Below the pieces are notes generated by a model, which saw only the letters and a list, made by a program, of their open reading frames with translations, searched no databases and was not told where the DNA came from. The position numbers were made by a program, and so were the translations under genes. Source: DAOTZR01 sp034432595 (GTDB lineage: Bacteria > Chloroflexota > Anaerolineae > B4-G1 > SLSP01). From it: a stretch of DNA of 26,018 nucleotides. Below, in pieces: positions 15,842 to 22,973 of this stretch (within the stretch, counting starts at the first letter, position 1; each line of letters opens with the position of its first letter). The stretch is taken from assembly GCA_034432595.1 (NCBI GenBank), contig DAOUBT010000080.1, positions 1 to 26,018 of the forward strand, given 5' to 3'.

Positions 15842-16495
15842 CTACAACTGTCCCGCGTAAGTCAACGTCCTTGCCCTGAATCTGGAAACCCTATCCTGCA
15901 GCGCCTTTTCAAACCGTTGTACACCGTCAATCGTTTCAAACTCCCAGCAGTTCTGGCCGCGTTGCTTGCGCGCCGGGATGCGATGTCTGGCGATCACGCG
16001 CCGGACAAGGTTCGCACCCCGCTTCTCCAGAGCGGGCAGGGAGGGACGCGCGACGACGGACAATCTGAACGTCCCCGTTTCCGAGGGGGTGATTGTGAAG
16101 AAGAAATGCTCAATCAAAACGTCCGGCTCCCTGGAAGGTTGACTGAGCGTCCACAAGCGCATGGCTCCGAAGGCCCACAGGAGTTTTTCAAAGGCTATCG
16201 CGTCCGCTTCTGATGCGAATCGCCAGTGTGCCCACCAGGCCTTGCTGGCTTTTATCGGATAGGTCGCAAGCACCTGACTGACCCAGGCCTCTTGCTCAGG
16301 GTATCGGGGCCGTTCAGCATCGCGGGCATGAATTTCAGGGATATGCACATAAAGACCCTGCTCTTCTCCAGGGATGGGAAACTCCAAAGGCCCAATGGAA
16401 AACGTGTAAAGCGTTTCCAGCGTTTCCGGCTGGTCAGGCAGCCCCTGAAGCAGCCAGGAATGGGGTAGCGTGGCTTTCCAATCCAGAGATGTCAT
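15842..16495 (-). CDS. Hypothetical protein
   Basis: A 217-residue soluble protein that I do not recognise. It is rich in aromatic residues in the first half (WKATLPHSWLL, YVHIPEIHARD, KAWWAHWRFAS) and basic in the last 70 residues (KRGANLVRRVIARHRIPARKQ), ending with a heptad-like helix. There is no signal peptide, membrane helix or catalytic motif. The start at 16495 has a good AGGAG ten bases upstream, and composition matches its neighbours, so it is very likely a real gene. It faces the SPFH operon and lies about 210 nt downstream of the aldolase gene on the same strand, so cotranscription with that gene is possible. Confidence 0.7.
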   Translation of the reverse strand: MTSLDWKATLPHSWLLQGLPDQPETLETLYTFSIGPLEFPIPGEEQGLYVHIPEIHARDAERPRYPEQEAWVSQVLATYPIKASKAWWAHWRFASEADAIAFEKLLWAFGAMRLWTLSQPSREPDVLIEHFFFTITPSETGTFRLSVVARPSLPALEKRGANLVRRVIARHRIPARKQRGQNCWEFETIDGVQRFEKALQDRVSRFRARTLTYAGQL

Positions 16496-16660
16496 CTTTC
16501 TGCTCCTGGTAACCCCCTGATGCCTCGCCGCGCCACGGCAAGGGCAAGATGTTCCCCGCTCCAGCGCAACGGTTTGCCATCCCCCACCGGAACCGTCACG
16601 CGGTTTTCAGCCAGATGCGGGGCGGCGCACGCGCCAAAAGCGACCGCTCAGGTCGTCAAT

Positions 16661-16694
16661 CGGGGTGGACGGCGGACAGGCCTTCGCCCACCCC
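16661..16694. repeat. Degenerate copy of the intergenic palindrome
   Basis: GGGGTGG at 16662-16668 faces CCACCCC at 16688-16694, with an inner GGCG...CGCC pairing. The 14-nt arm CCTTCGCCCACCCC (16681-16694) is identical to 8027-8040, but the left arm has diverged. It lies between the aldolase stop and the start of the unknown gene at 16495. Confidence 0.55.
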
Positions 16695-16707
16695 TACCCA
16701 CCCGGTA

Positions 16708-17595
16708 TCACCCCAGTTCCGAAAGGGCAGCGGCGAGGGCGGCGCGGTCGGCCTCGGAAGGGCCGTCCGCATAGCTGAGGGGCAGGCGCGGCGCGCCGAC
16801 CGGCAGGCCCTGCAGCTCCAACCCCACGCGCACAGCCAGACTCCCCCCGCGCCGTACCAGCTCCGCGACGCGCTGAGCACGGCGCTGCGCGTCCAATGCG
16901 GCGGCGCGGTCCCCCCGCTGCACCGCATCGAACACCGCCCGCCACAACGGCGCGACGAGGTTGGCGCTGGCGGAAATCGTCCCCCAAAAACCGGCCAGCA
17001 GGGCAGGGCCAATGAGGGGATCGCAGCCCACCAGGATCGGGAAGTCGTAGCCTGCCGCTTCCCAGACCTGGAAGGCGTACCCCATGTCGCAAGAAGTGTC
17101 CTTCATCCCGGCCAGATTGGGGCAGTCGGCGCGCAGCCGCGCCACCACCGCGGGCGGGATGGGTTGGCCCACCAGTTGCGGGATGTTGTAGAGCAGGAAG
17201 GGGAAATCGGGCAGGGCGGCGCTCAGGGTGCGGTAGTGCTCCGCCATCCCCGCCGGGCCGGGGCGCAAATAGTAGGGCGCCACGACGAGGGCGACATCCG
17301 CGCCGGCGGCCTGCGCGTCGCGCGTGAGCGCTATGGCCTCTTGGGTGCTGATGGCGCCCGTGCCGGCAATGACCAGCCGCTGCCCCGCCACCTCGTCCGC
17401 CACCGCTTCGATGGCAGCGCGCCGCTCTTCGCGCGTGAGCAGCGGGAAATCACCCGTTGTTCCGTTCACGAGAAAGCCGTGCACGTGGGGCATCAAACGC
17501 CGCACTAACGCGCGCAGCGTCGCCACGTCCAGACGACCATCCGCATGATAGGGGGTCACCAGAGCGGGAAAAACACCGTGTAAATCCAGAGCCAT
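16708..17595 (-). CDS. DapA-family (dihydrodipicolinate synthase-like) lyase
   Basis: A 295-residue class I aldolase of the DapA/NanA family. It has the pyruvate-binding motif GTTGD at 45-49 (usually GTTGE), the catalytic Tyr in LLYNIP (Y136) and the Schiff-base Lys in LAGMKDTS (K165), with the typical TIM-barrel length. Family members condense or cleave pyruvate with aldehydes: lysine synthesis, sialic-acid or sugar-acid breakdown. No lysine-pathway gene is nearby, so a 2-keto-3-deoxy-sugar or other aldolase is as likely as true DapA, and no symbol is given. A strong GAGGAGG precedes the ATG at 17595. It diverges from the L,D-transpeptidase gene across 101 nt. Confidence 0.85.
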   Translation of the reverse strand: MALDLHGVFPALVTPYHADGRLDVATLRALVRRLMPHVHGFLVNGTTGDFPLLTREERRAAIEAVADEVAGQRLVIAGTGAISTQEAIALTRDAQAAGADVALVVAPYYLRPGPAGMAEHYRTLSAALPDFPFLLYNIPQLVGQPIPPAVVARLRADCPNLAGMKDTSCDMGYAFQVWEAAGYDFPILVGCDPLIGPALLAGFWGTISASANLVAPLWRAVFDAVQRGDRAAALDAQRRAQRVAELVRRGGSLAVRVGLELQGLPVGAPRLPLSYADGPSEADRAALAAALSELG

Positions 17596-17634
17596 CCCAA
17601 CCTCCTCGGAGCTAAAAATGCGCCGCGCGTTGAG

Positions 17635-17663
17635 TTGTCCTGCGCTGCTACTTGTGTTATACT
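17635..17663 (+). promoter_or_regulatory. Promoter of the L,D-transpeptidase gene
   Basis: TTGTCC (17635-17640), a 17-nt spacer and an extended -10 TGTTATACT whose hexamer TATACT is at 17658-17663. Transcription would start near 17670, about 27 nt before the ATG at 17697, with AAGGAAG (17683-17689) as ribosome site. Confidence 0.72.
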
Positions 17664-17696
17664 CTCAAATACCCCAACGCACAAGGAAGATGCTCT

Positions 17697-18788
17697 ATGG
17701 TGAAGATGAACCGTCGTCAATTTCTGAAGCTCGTGGTGGCTGGCGCGGCCACGGCAGCGCTTTCGCCGGTATTGCATGCGCGCGCTAAATATCCCACCGC
17801 CGGACGCATCCTCACGCCCACCCCCACGCCCGATCCGGTAACGGATAGCTGGGTGCTGATGGGACGTGCCATCCATGCCGTGGCGATTTACAGCGAACCC
17901 GCGACGACTTCAACGCGCGTCGGCACGTTACAGCGCGATCAGGCGATCGAGCTGCTGGAAGAGGTCCACGCCCCCTTCAGCCGCCATAATGATTTGTGGT
18001 ACCGCACACCGCAGGGTTTTGTGCATTCGGCCTGGATTTTGCCGGTGCGCGTCTACCCGCCGCAGCCGTTTATCGTGGATGTGGGGGAATGGGGCTTTTG
18101 GGGTGAAGTGTCCCAAATCTACACCGATGCTTACTTCCGTCCGGCGGTGAATGCCGGGCGCGCCTATCGCTTTTATGGGACGAGCACCTTTCACGTTATC
18201 GAATCCTACATGGACGAGGCGGGAACGGGATGGTACAAGGTGTACGATGAATTTCCGCCCACCAAACCCACATTCCAGTGGGTGCTCGCGCGCGATATCC
18301 GCCGTATCCCCCGCAGCGAGATGAGTCCCATCACGCCTTTCGTGGGCCAGAAGCGCATCGAAATTAACCTGAGCAAGCAGACGCTGACGTGTTTCGAGGG
18401 GGATAAGCCGGTTTTCAGCACCCAAACGGCCTCCGGCGCGGGGGAGCACGCCACGCCGACCGGTCGGCATTACGTGCTGCTCAAGCAGGTCTCGCGGCAC
18501 ATGTGCAACCGTCCGTATAAAGAGGATCAGGAGCCGGTACCGCCAGAGGAAATCTACGACCTGCCCGGCGTGCCGTGGAATACGTTTTTCGATCTGGAAG
18601 GGCGCGCCATCCATGGGTGCTACTGGCACAACGACTTTGGCATTACGCGCAGCCATGGATGCGTGAACGTCTCGCCGGACGCGGCGCGCTTCGTCTACCG
18701 CTGGACGCATCCCGTGGGCGGGTTTGAGGATGATTTTATCCAGAGCAATTACAAGGTGGGGACGCCGATTGATATTTTCTACGGGTAA
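17697..18788 (+). CDS. Tat-exported L,D-transpeptidase (YkuD)
   Basis: A 363-residue exported enzyme that would make 3-3 cross-links or attach proteins in the cell wall. The N terminus has the twin-arginine motif NRRQFLK with a following hydrophobic segment (about 10-27), a short TP-rich linker (about 40-46), two SH3-like regions (about 50-120 and 125-205) and a C-terminal YkuD domain (about 218-363). The active-site pattern is complete: H306 and S-H-G-C-V-N with C322. Tat export is less common than Sec for this family; the motif is seen, the route is inferred. ATG at 17697 fits AAGGAAG; MNRRQFLK three codons later is an alternative start. The gene has its own promoter and a strong terminator, so it is monocistronic. 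Confidence 0.9.
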   Translation: MVKMNRRQFLKLVVAGAATAALSPVLHARAKYPTAGRILTPTPTPDPVTDSWVLMGRAIHAVAIYSEPATTSTRVGTLQRDQAIELLEEVHAPFSRHNDLWYRTPQGFVHSAWILPVRVYPPQPFIVDVGEWGFWGEVSQIYTDAYFRPAVNAGRAYRFYGTSTFHVIESYMDEAGTGWYKVYDEFPPTKPTFQWVLARDIRRIPRSEMSPITPFVGQKRIEINLSKQTLTCFEGDKPVFSTQTASGAGEHATPTGRHYVLLKQVSRHMCNRPYKEDQEPVPPEEIYDLPGVPWNTFFDLEGRAIHGCYWHNDFGITRSHGCVNVSPDAARFVYRWTHPVGGFEDDFIQSNYKVGTPIDIFYG

Positions 18789-18845
18789 GAGGAACCCGCT
18801 GCAAGCAGGATAGCAAGAGCGCGTTCCGCTCATCTAACTGGAGCA

Positions 18846-18888
18846 GCCCGGTGGCGCAGCGTGCCGCCGGGCCGTTTTTTTTTTTTTT
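18846..18888 (+). terminator. Rho-independent terminator with 14-T tract
   Basis: GCCCGGTGGC (18846-18855) pairs with GCCGCCGGGC (18863-18872) through one G.U pair around a 7-nt loop, followed by CG and fourteen T (18875-18888). It ends the transpeptidase transcript. Confidence 0.92.
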
Positions 18889-18993
18889 GTAACGGCTCAC
18901 TCTGTCTGGGTTACGCTGCGTGTGGCATTAAACTCGCCGCTGATGCGCTTTCAGCCGGATAACGGAGTGAGCAGAGGGCAGGTGAGCCAAACA

Positions 18994-19024
18994 GGGCAGG
19001 CGAAGGCATGGCCTCCGCCTGCCC
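18994..19024. repeat. REP-like palindromic hairpin
   Basis: GGGCAGGCGAAGGC (18994-19007), a 3-nt loop, then GCCTCCGCCTGCCC (19011-19024); 13 of 14 positions match. It is the closest relative in form of the hairpin at 8008-8040. It lies just beyond the stop of the lipoprotein gene on the minus strand and might slow or end that transcript, but no T tract follows. Confidence 0.7.
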
Positions 19025-19056
19025 AGAAGAGGCAAGTCGTTACTTTTTTTGCGCGA

Positions 19057-19953
19057 TCAGGGGAAGCGGAAACTTTGAGCGACTTGTGTGAGGAGCCAGG
19101 GCACGGCATCCGCCCCCACGGCGCGGACGCGCAGCACGTAGAGCCAGCGGTCCGGGCCTTGAATGACCCAGGCTTCACCCGGCCCACCTTCCGCGTCGGG
19201 CCAGGTTTCGCTAAAGCGGAAGGCGATGCGCTCCTGCCAGGTGCTCTCCTCAACCTCGGTGGGGATGGCGGCCTGATAGGCGTCATAAGTCGCTTCCAGC
19301 ATCACCAGGGCGTTGTTGTAGAGCAGCTTCTCGGTTGGCCCCGGCGCCCACCAGAGGGCGATTTCGCCCTCGCCATAGCGCCAGACGCGACCACCTGACC
19401 AGGTATCGCCGATAGCGTAGACTTCTTCAAAGGCTTCCGGCACGTCCAGGGCCGCCGCAGCGGGGAGCACGTCGCCCAGTTCGCGGTACGTGACGGGACG
19501 CACGGTCATGGTGACGCTGCGCGTGCCGGTAATGCGCACGGTGGCCTGCACCTTCGCCTCGACGCGCCAATCCCCGGCGGCGTGAAGCGGGAGTTGCAAG
19601 GGCTGCGGCAGCGCGTAGGTCATGGAAGCCGACTCCAGTTGGACCGGTCCGTAGAAGAGACGGCCTTCCGCATCGTACACGGAGAGGAAGACCAGCGCCA
19701 GCACGTCCTGATGGGGCGGCGGCGAAAGCTTCACGCCCAGGGGAACCGGGTCCAACGGCGAGACGTTTGACGGCACATCCATCTCCACCTTGAGGTAAGG
19801 GATGGGAGTGGGTGTGGGCGTGGCGGTAGGACGCGGCGTGGCCGTGGGACGCGGCGTCGGCGTCGCCGCAGGTAACGGCGTCGGCGTTCCCGTGGTGCAG
19901 GCGCTGAGCAGGCCGGCAAGCAAGATGATGAACCAGAGTATCCGTGTGCGCAT
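19057..19953 (-). CDS. Lipoprotein with TP-rich stalk, unknown function
   Basis: A 298-residue predicted lipoprotein. Signal helix about 4-17, lipobox LLSAC with the lipidated Cys at 19, then a Thr-Pro tandem stalk (about 22-52) and a globular domain of mostly beta character (about 55-298) that I do not recognise. The stalk would hold the domain away from the membrane or through the wall. A start at 19953 is required for a sensible signal peptide. No ribosome site precedes it, and the promoter at 19961-19989 places transcription start at or one base before the ATG, so a leaderless message is likely. The gene lies downstream of the membrane protein at 20029-21222 but has its own promoter. Confidence 0.83.
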   Translation of the reverse strand: MRTRILWFIILLAGLLSACTTGTPTPLPAATPTPRPTATPRPTATPTPTPIPYLKVEMDVPSNVSPLDPVPLGVKLSPPPHQDVLALVFLSVYDAEGRLFYGPVQLESASMTYALPQPLQLPLHAAGDWRVEAKVQATVRITGTRSVTMTVRPVTYRELGDVLPAAAALDVPEAFEEVYAIGDTWSGGRVWRYGEGEIALWWAPGPTEKLLYNNALVMLEATYDAYQAAIPTEVEESTWQERIAFRFSETWPDAEGGPGEAWVIQGPDRWLYVLRVRAVGADAVPWLLTQVAQSFRFP

Positions 19954-19960
19954 GGGGTAG

Positions 19961-19989
19961 ATGATAACACAGAACGCCTGATCTGCCAA
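19961..19989 (-). promoter_or_regulatory. Promoter giving a likely leaderless lipoprotein mRNA
   Basis: Minus strand: TTGGCA (19989-19984), a 17-nt spacer, and an extended -10 TG-T-TATCAT with the hexamer at 19966-19961. Only 7 nt separate the hexamer from the ATG at 19953, so the expected transcription start falls on the start codon or next to it. Confidence 0.72.
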
Positions 19990-20028
19990 ACGCCAGGGGG
20001 CGGAGAGCCGGCGTTCCGTGGTCCTCCT

Positions 20029-21222
20029 TTACGGGCAGTAGGGCGCCGCCAGGATGAGTTCGCGCACGGTCAGTCGTCCACCCGAAGTCACACCGATAAG
20101 GTGACGCGCCGGCTGACAGGCCTCTCCCTGCACCAGCACAGTTCTGCCTTCGACGCGCGCGCCATCCAGCCAGAAGATGGGAGTCCCCGTGCCGCCTTTC
20201 GCCTCCAGGAGCAGTTCCGCCACCCAATGCTGCTGATCGGGCATCGGCCCCCACCCCAGCACCTTCCAGTCTAACGCGAGGGCAGGGTCTTGCGGCAGCT
20301 CGTCCGCCAGCGCGGGTACCTGCACCTGCTCGTAAACGATGACAGCCTGATTGTGCGTGCAATCCGCGCTGAAGGGAACCAGAACCTGCACCGCAGGCAA
20401 TCCCGCATCCAACAGGGTGACGAGGTAGGTCGCCTCATCCGCTGTGCCGTATTTGTTCAGGTTAAAGGCTGCGCTGAGCTTTTCCAGTTTGGCGATGCTC
20501 AACGTAGAGACAACCTGCTGCGAGGCTGTATTGACCACCTGCAGCGCAGCGGTCTTCAACAGAGCCGCACTTGCTGAGGGAAGTTCCACGCGCAGCGTGC
20601 GTTGTTCGCAGGTTGCCGAAGGTTCAAAAACCAGCTCCGCCAGGCTCAATTGCGGCACCCAACGCGGTGAGTGGGTAGGCGTGGGCGTCGGGGTCGCAGT
20701 AGGTGTACCCGGCTCCTCAGTCCCCTCCGGCGTCGGCGTGAAGGTTGGGGTCGTGCCCACGGGATAGGTGGCGGTAGGGGATGGGGTGAAGGTGCTCACA
20801 GAGGCCTGCGTGGGCGTGGACGTGGGCCGCGCCGGACGCAAGAGCTGCGTCGCCAGGGTGCCGATACTCAACACGGCCAGCAGGCCCACCACCACAACGG
20901 CGGGCCAGAGCCACGGCGAAGCCGCGGGCGCGGACGGAACGGGTTCGGCCATCGGCAAGCTCTCCTCCGCCACGCCCTTCTCCCCACCTTCCCATGGGAC
21001 GCGCGGCGGGAAGAGCGTGGTGTCGGGATAGACGCCGGTGCGCTCAAAGACAAAGGAAGCCCAGAAGCGCAGATTCGCGCGCACCTGATCGCGCTCGCGC
21101 GGGTCGCTGATGTCGGCGCAGGCCGCGCGCGCGCTTTCGATGTACTCGCGCACCGCTTGCAGAAAAGCCGCATCCTGCCGTTCCGTTTCGTAGCGGGCCA
21201 GCAGGGCTTGATGGTCATCCAT
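20029..21222 (-). CDS. Single-pass membrane protein with TP-rich stalk
   Basis: A 397-residue protein. A cytoplasmic helical domain (about 1-75) has the stretch DPRERDQVRANLRFWASFVFERTGVYPDTT. A membrane helix (about 104-124) follows, then a Thr-Pro/Ser-rich stalk (about 133-186) and an extracytoplasmic domain (about 187-397) with mainly beta prediction and a few cysteines. I do not recognise a named family; the N-terminal stretch resembles segments I recall from Chloroflexota proteins beside STAND-type genes. The ATG at 21222 is four bases after the stop of the preceding gene, with no clear ribosome site, which suggests coupled translation; a GTG at 21249 overlapping that gene is an alternative. 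Topology and context suggest a sensor or anchor for the two repeat proteins upstream. Confidence 0.75.
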   Translation of the reverse strand: MDDHQALLARYETERQDAAFLQAVREYIESARAACADISDPRERDQVRANLRFWASFVFERTGVYPDTTLFPPRVPWEGGEKGVAEESLPMAEPVPSAPAASPWLWPAVVVVGLLAVLSIGTLATQLLRPARPTSTPTQASVSTFTPSPTATYPVGTTPTFTPTPEGTEEPGTPTATPTPTPTHSPRWVPQLSLAELVFEPSATCEQRTLRVELPSASAALLKTAALQVVNTASQQVVSTLSIAKLEKLSAAFNLNKYGTADEATYLVTLLDAGLPAVQVLVPFSADCTHNQAVIVYEQVQVPALADELPQDPALALDWKVLGWGPMPDQQHWVAELLLEAKGGTGTPIFWLDGARVEGRTVLVQGEACQPARHLIGVTSGGRLTVRELILAAPYCP

Positions 21223-21226
21223 GATT

Positions 21227-21916
21227 TCACGGTAAGGGTTCGTCGTCACGGCGTAACTCTCCCAGCACAATGCGTGAAAGCGTATAAAGCTCGCCAGCGG
21301 TCTCCCGCAGCGCCTTATCGGCCAGATACATGTGACGCTCGGCGCTATCCACAAAGTCATAGGCCGCGTCATAAAGCACGTGCAGATCAAATTCAGCGGG
21401 CTGCAGCACCTCGTCCACCCGGCGGCGATTGACGGCAAGCTCCACGGCCCAGCGAGGCCCACGCCAGCCATCCGCCTCTTCCACCAGCGGCGTGGAGATG
21501 GTCTTGACCTGCCGCGCCCATTCCAGCAGCAGATTCACTTTCTGCGCCACCGGTCGCCACAGGCGCGCGAGCAGGCGCGCGTCCCCCGCAAGCCCCTGCG
21601 CCTCCATCCGCTCCAGCTCGCGGATGAATTGCCCGACCACGTAGAGAATGTCGTTCAGGTAATTGTGCAGTTCCTTCCACTCGTAAAGTTGCGCGTGGAA
21701 AGCGCGGAATTGCTCCAGCGTGTCCAGAAGGTGCTGCGGGGTCGGGTCGTCGGCGGGCAGGGCGGAACGCAGCGCCTCCATCAGTTTGGCGATGTCGAGC
21801 TGATAATAGTTGACGATTTTATCGCGCCCGACGAAGTCGCCTCCCTGCACGGTCACGTCATCCCCAACGTAAGCGCCCCCGCCGGTATCCACGGGCGGGA
21901 TGGGTGGACTGTCCAT
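21227..21916 (-). CDS. Helical adaptor-like protein with N-terminal beta-repeat
   Basis: A 229-residue protein. Residues 11-36 hold the repeat TGGGAYVGDDVTVQGGDFVGRD (written without its KIV end), a Gly/Val/Asp-rich beta motif that I recall at the N termini or linkers of bacterial STAND, CHAT and other conflict-type proteins. The remaining 190 residues are helical and charged, with no catalytic motif. The same motif is in the neighbouring gene at 21919-22668, and a related one starts the NTPase at 22974. AAGGGG precedes the ATG; only two bases separate it from the stop of the gene before it, so it is cotranscribed. A role as adaptor or oligomerising partner is inferred. There is no membrane segment. 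Confidence 0.78.
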   Translation of the reverse strand: MDSPPIPPVDTGGGAYVGDDVTVQGGDFVGRDKIVNYYQLDIAKLMEALRSALPADDPTPQHLLDTLEQFRAFHAQLYEWKELHNYLNDILYVVGQFIRELERMEAQGLAGDARLLARLWRPVAQKVNLLLEWARQVKTISTPLVEEADGWRGPRWAVELAVNRRRVDEVLQPAEFDLHVLYDAAYDFVDSAERHMYLADKALRETAGELYTLSRIVLGELRRDDEPLP

Positions 21917-21918
21917 GG

Positions 21919-22668
21919 TTACCCCTTACCTTCCGCTTCTTCTTTAGCTTTTTGGGCGATTTTCTGCGCCACTTTGCCCAATCCGGCGACGGGATTGGCG
22001 AAGGTGGTGAGCATCACCTCCAGGATGTCCGGCGCCATGCGGCCAATGCTGCGCAAGCGTCGCATCAGGAAGCCCTCATCGGCCTTTTCACCTTTCTTGA
22101 TTTCGGCCTCGACCTCACCCAACTCCGCGTGGACATCCTCCTTCACGGACGGCGACAAATCGGGACGCTGCGCCACCTCCTGCCGCCATGCCTCAAAGAG
22201 CGCGTGCACCTTAGCGGGGTCGAGCTCGCTATGTTTGGTCACGGTCACCACGTTACCACTGCCCACCACGTTGCCATCGCCCGTGATGATGATGTTATCA
22301 CGCCCCACAAAGCTGCCGCCCACGGTGACCGCGCCGCCCACGTAAGCCCCGCCGCCGGTATGGACGGACGGCGCGCCCGGCGTCTGAAGCGCTTGCAGGC
22401 GTTGGGCAATCTCGTCCACCTGCCGACTGAGCGCCGCGTCCGCATCCAACACCATCTGCAAGACCGGTTTCAGCGCCGCCTCCATGACGCGCGGCTGCGC
22501 CTTGTACTGTGCCCACAGGGGACCGTAAACGCTCAGGCGCGGCGTCAACATCGTTTCGAGTTCCTCCACCAGGTCGAGGGCCGGCGCGCCGTAGCGCCGT
22601 GCAAACGCATCCCGCCCCTCGCTGTGAAACTGAGTCAGCACCTGCAGCACCCCTTCTAACCCGGACAT
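21919..22668 (-). CDS. Adaptor-like protein: helical, beta-repeat, C-terminal helical domain
   Basis: A 249-residue protein with three parts. A helical N-terminal domain (about 1-95) is followed by a beta-repeat (about 101-146) built of GGGAYVGGAVTV, GGSFVGRDNI and ITGDGNVVGSGNVV units. The helical C-terminal domain (about 150-249) has the pattern LxRRLRSIGRMAPDILEVML and FANPVAGLGKVAQKIAQK. I recall similar C-terminal modules in bacterial immunity-type proteins that carry such GDGN repeats, but I cannot name the family with certainty. No enzyme motif is visible. It is first in the minus-strand operon, with a perfect TAAGGAGGT before the ATG and a promoter at 22736-22763. The repeat is close in sequence to that of the next gene at DNA level too. 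Confidence 0.8.
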   Translation of the reverse strand: MSGLEGVLQVLTQFHSEGRDAFARRYGAPALDLVEELETMLTPRLSVYGPLWAQYKAQPRVMEAALKPVLQMVLDADAALSRQVDEIAQRLQALQTPGAPSVHTGGGAYVGGAVTVGGSFVGRDNIIITGDGNVVGSGNVVTVTKHSELDPAKVHALFEAWRQEVAQRPDLSPSVKEDVHAELGEVEAEIKKGEKADEGFLMRRLRSIGRMAPDILEVMLTTFANPVAGLGKVAQKIAQKAKEEAEGKG

Positions 22669-22735
22669 GCGACCTCCTTAATGATTGGCGGGTAAAAATC
22701 CAGGGAATCAGCATCTTGCTCCCTGCTTTACGTTA

Positions 22736-22763
22736 AGTATAGGAATCTCCATCAAAAATGCAA
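22736..22763 (-). promoter_or_regulatory. Promoter of the minus-strand repeat-protein operon
   Basis: Minus strand: TTGCAT (22763-22758), a 16-nt spacer and TATACT (22741-22736). Start expected near 22730, giving a leader of about 60 nt that ends in the strong TAAGGAGGT ribosome site. Confidence 0.68.
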
Positions 22764-22808
22764 ACGCTGAGGCTGGAAGCAAAACCACAACGCGCGGGGG
22801 TTCGAGCT

Positions 22809-22833
22809 TCAGCCATGGATGGGTCATGGCTGA
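22809..22833. promoter_or_regulatory. Candidate operator: 9-bp perfect inverted repeat
   Basis: TCAGCCATG (22809-22817) and CATGGCTGA (22825-22833) with a 7-nt spacer. The centre-to-centre distance is 16 bp, about 1.5 helical turns. It lies 45-50 bp from the -35 box of each divergent promoter, a position suited to joint control. The cognate regulator is unknown. Confidence 0.5.
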
Positions 22834-22882
22834 CCATCTCCTGACGGGGCATCGGGAGCGGTAAGTTCCACAAATCAAGCTG

Positions 22883-22910
22883 TTGACTTTGTTTTGCGCT
22901 GCTATAAAAT
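22883..22910 (+). promoter_or_regulatory. Promoter of the NTPase/helicase operon
   Basis: TTGACT (22883-22888), a 16-nt spacer and TAAAAT (22905-22910); an alternative -10 TATAAA at 22903-22908 would leave only 14 nt. Start near 22917, about 57 nt before the ATG at 22974. Confidence 0.68.
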
Positions 22911-22973
22911 GTTTTTATCATCCACGATGCAAGGTTGAAAGGCGAGTGCCCGCATCGGAACGTCGAGGCCAAA

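Larger units (their letters stand above)
22669..22973. other. Divergent control region between the two accessory operons
   Basis: A 305-bp non-coding region holding a promoter for each side (22736-22763 minus, 22883-22910 plus) and a perfect inverted repeat centred at 22821, midway between them. It is visibly more AT-rich than the flanking genes. A TTG at 22935 in frame with the NTPase is less likely as a start than ATG 22974. Confidence 0.65.

Noticed and set aside
16549..17508. 319-codon plus-strand open frame over the DapA-like gene
   Set aside because: The minus-strand frame has full active-site motifs; the plus frame is Arg/Gln/His-rich, a typical mirror of a GC-rich gene.
17656..17684. 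Minus-strand promoter for the DapA-like gene using TATAAC
   Set aside because: The -10 is plausible but no acceptable -35 lies 16-18 nt upstream; too weak to list.
18889..19056. Small RNA gene between the terminator and the lipoprotein stop
   Set aside because: No promoter-terminator pair is visible; the only structure is the palindrome at 18994-19024.
19790..19880. Simple-sequence tandem repeat (GGCGTGGGCG-like)
   Set aside because: It is the coding DNA for the Thr-Pro stalk of the lipoprotein; the same holds for 20670-20830 in the membrane protein. Not an independent repeat or CRISPR.
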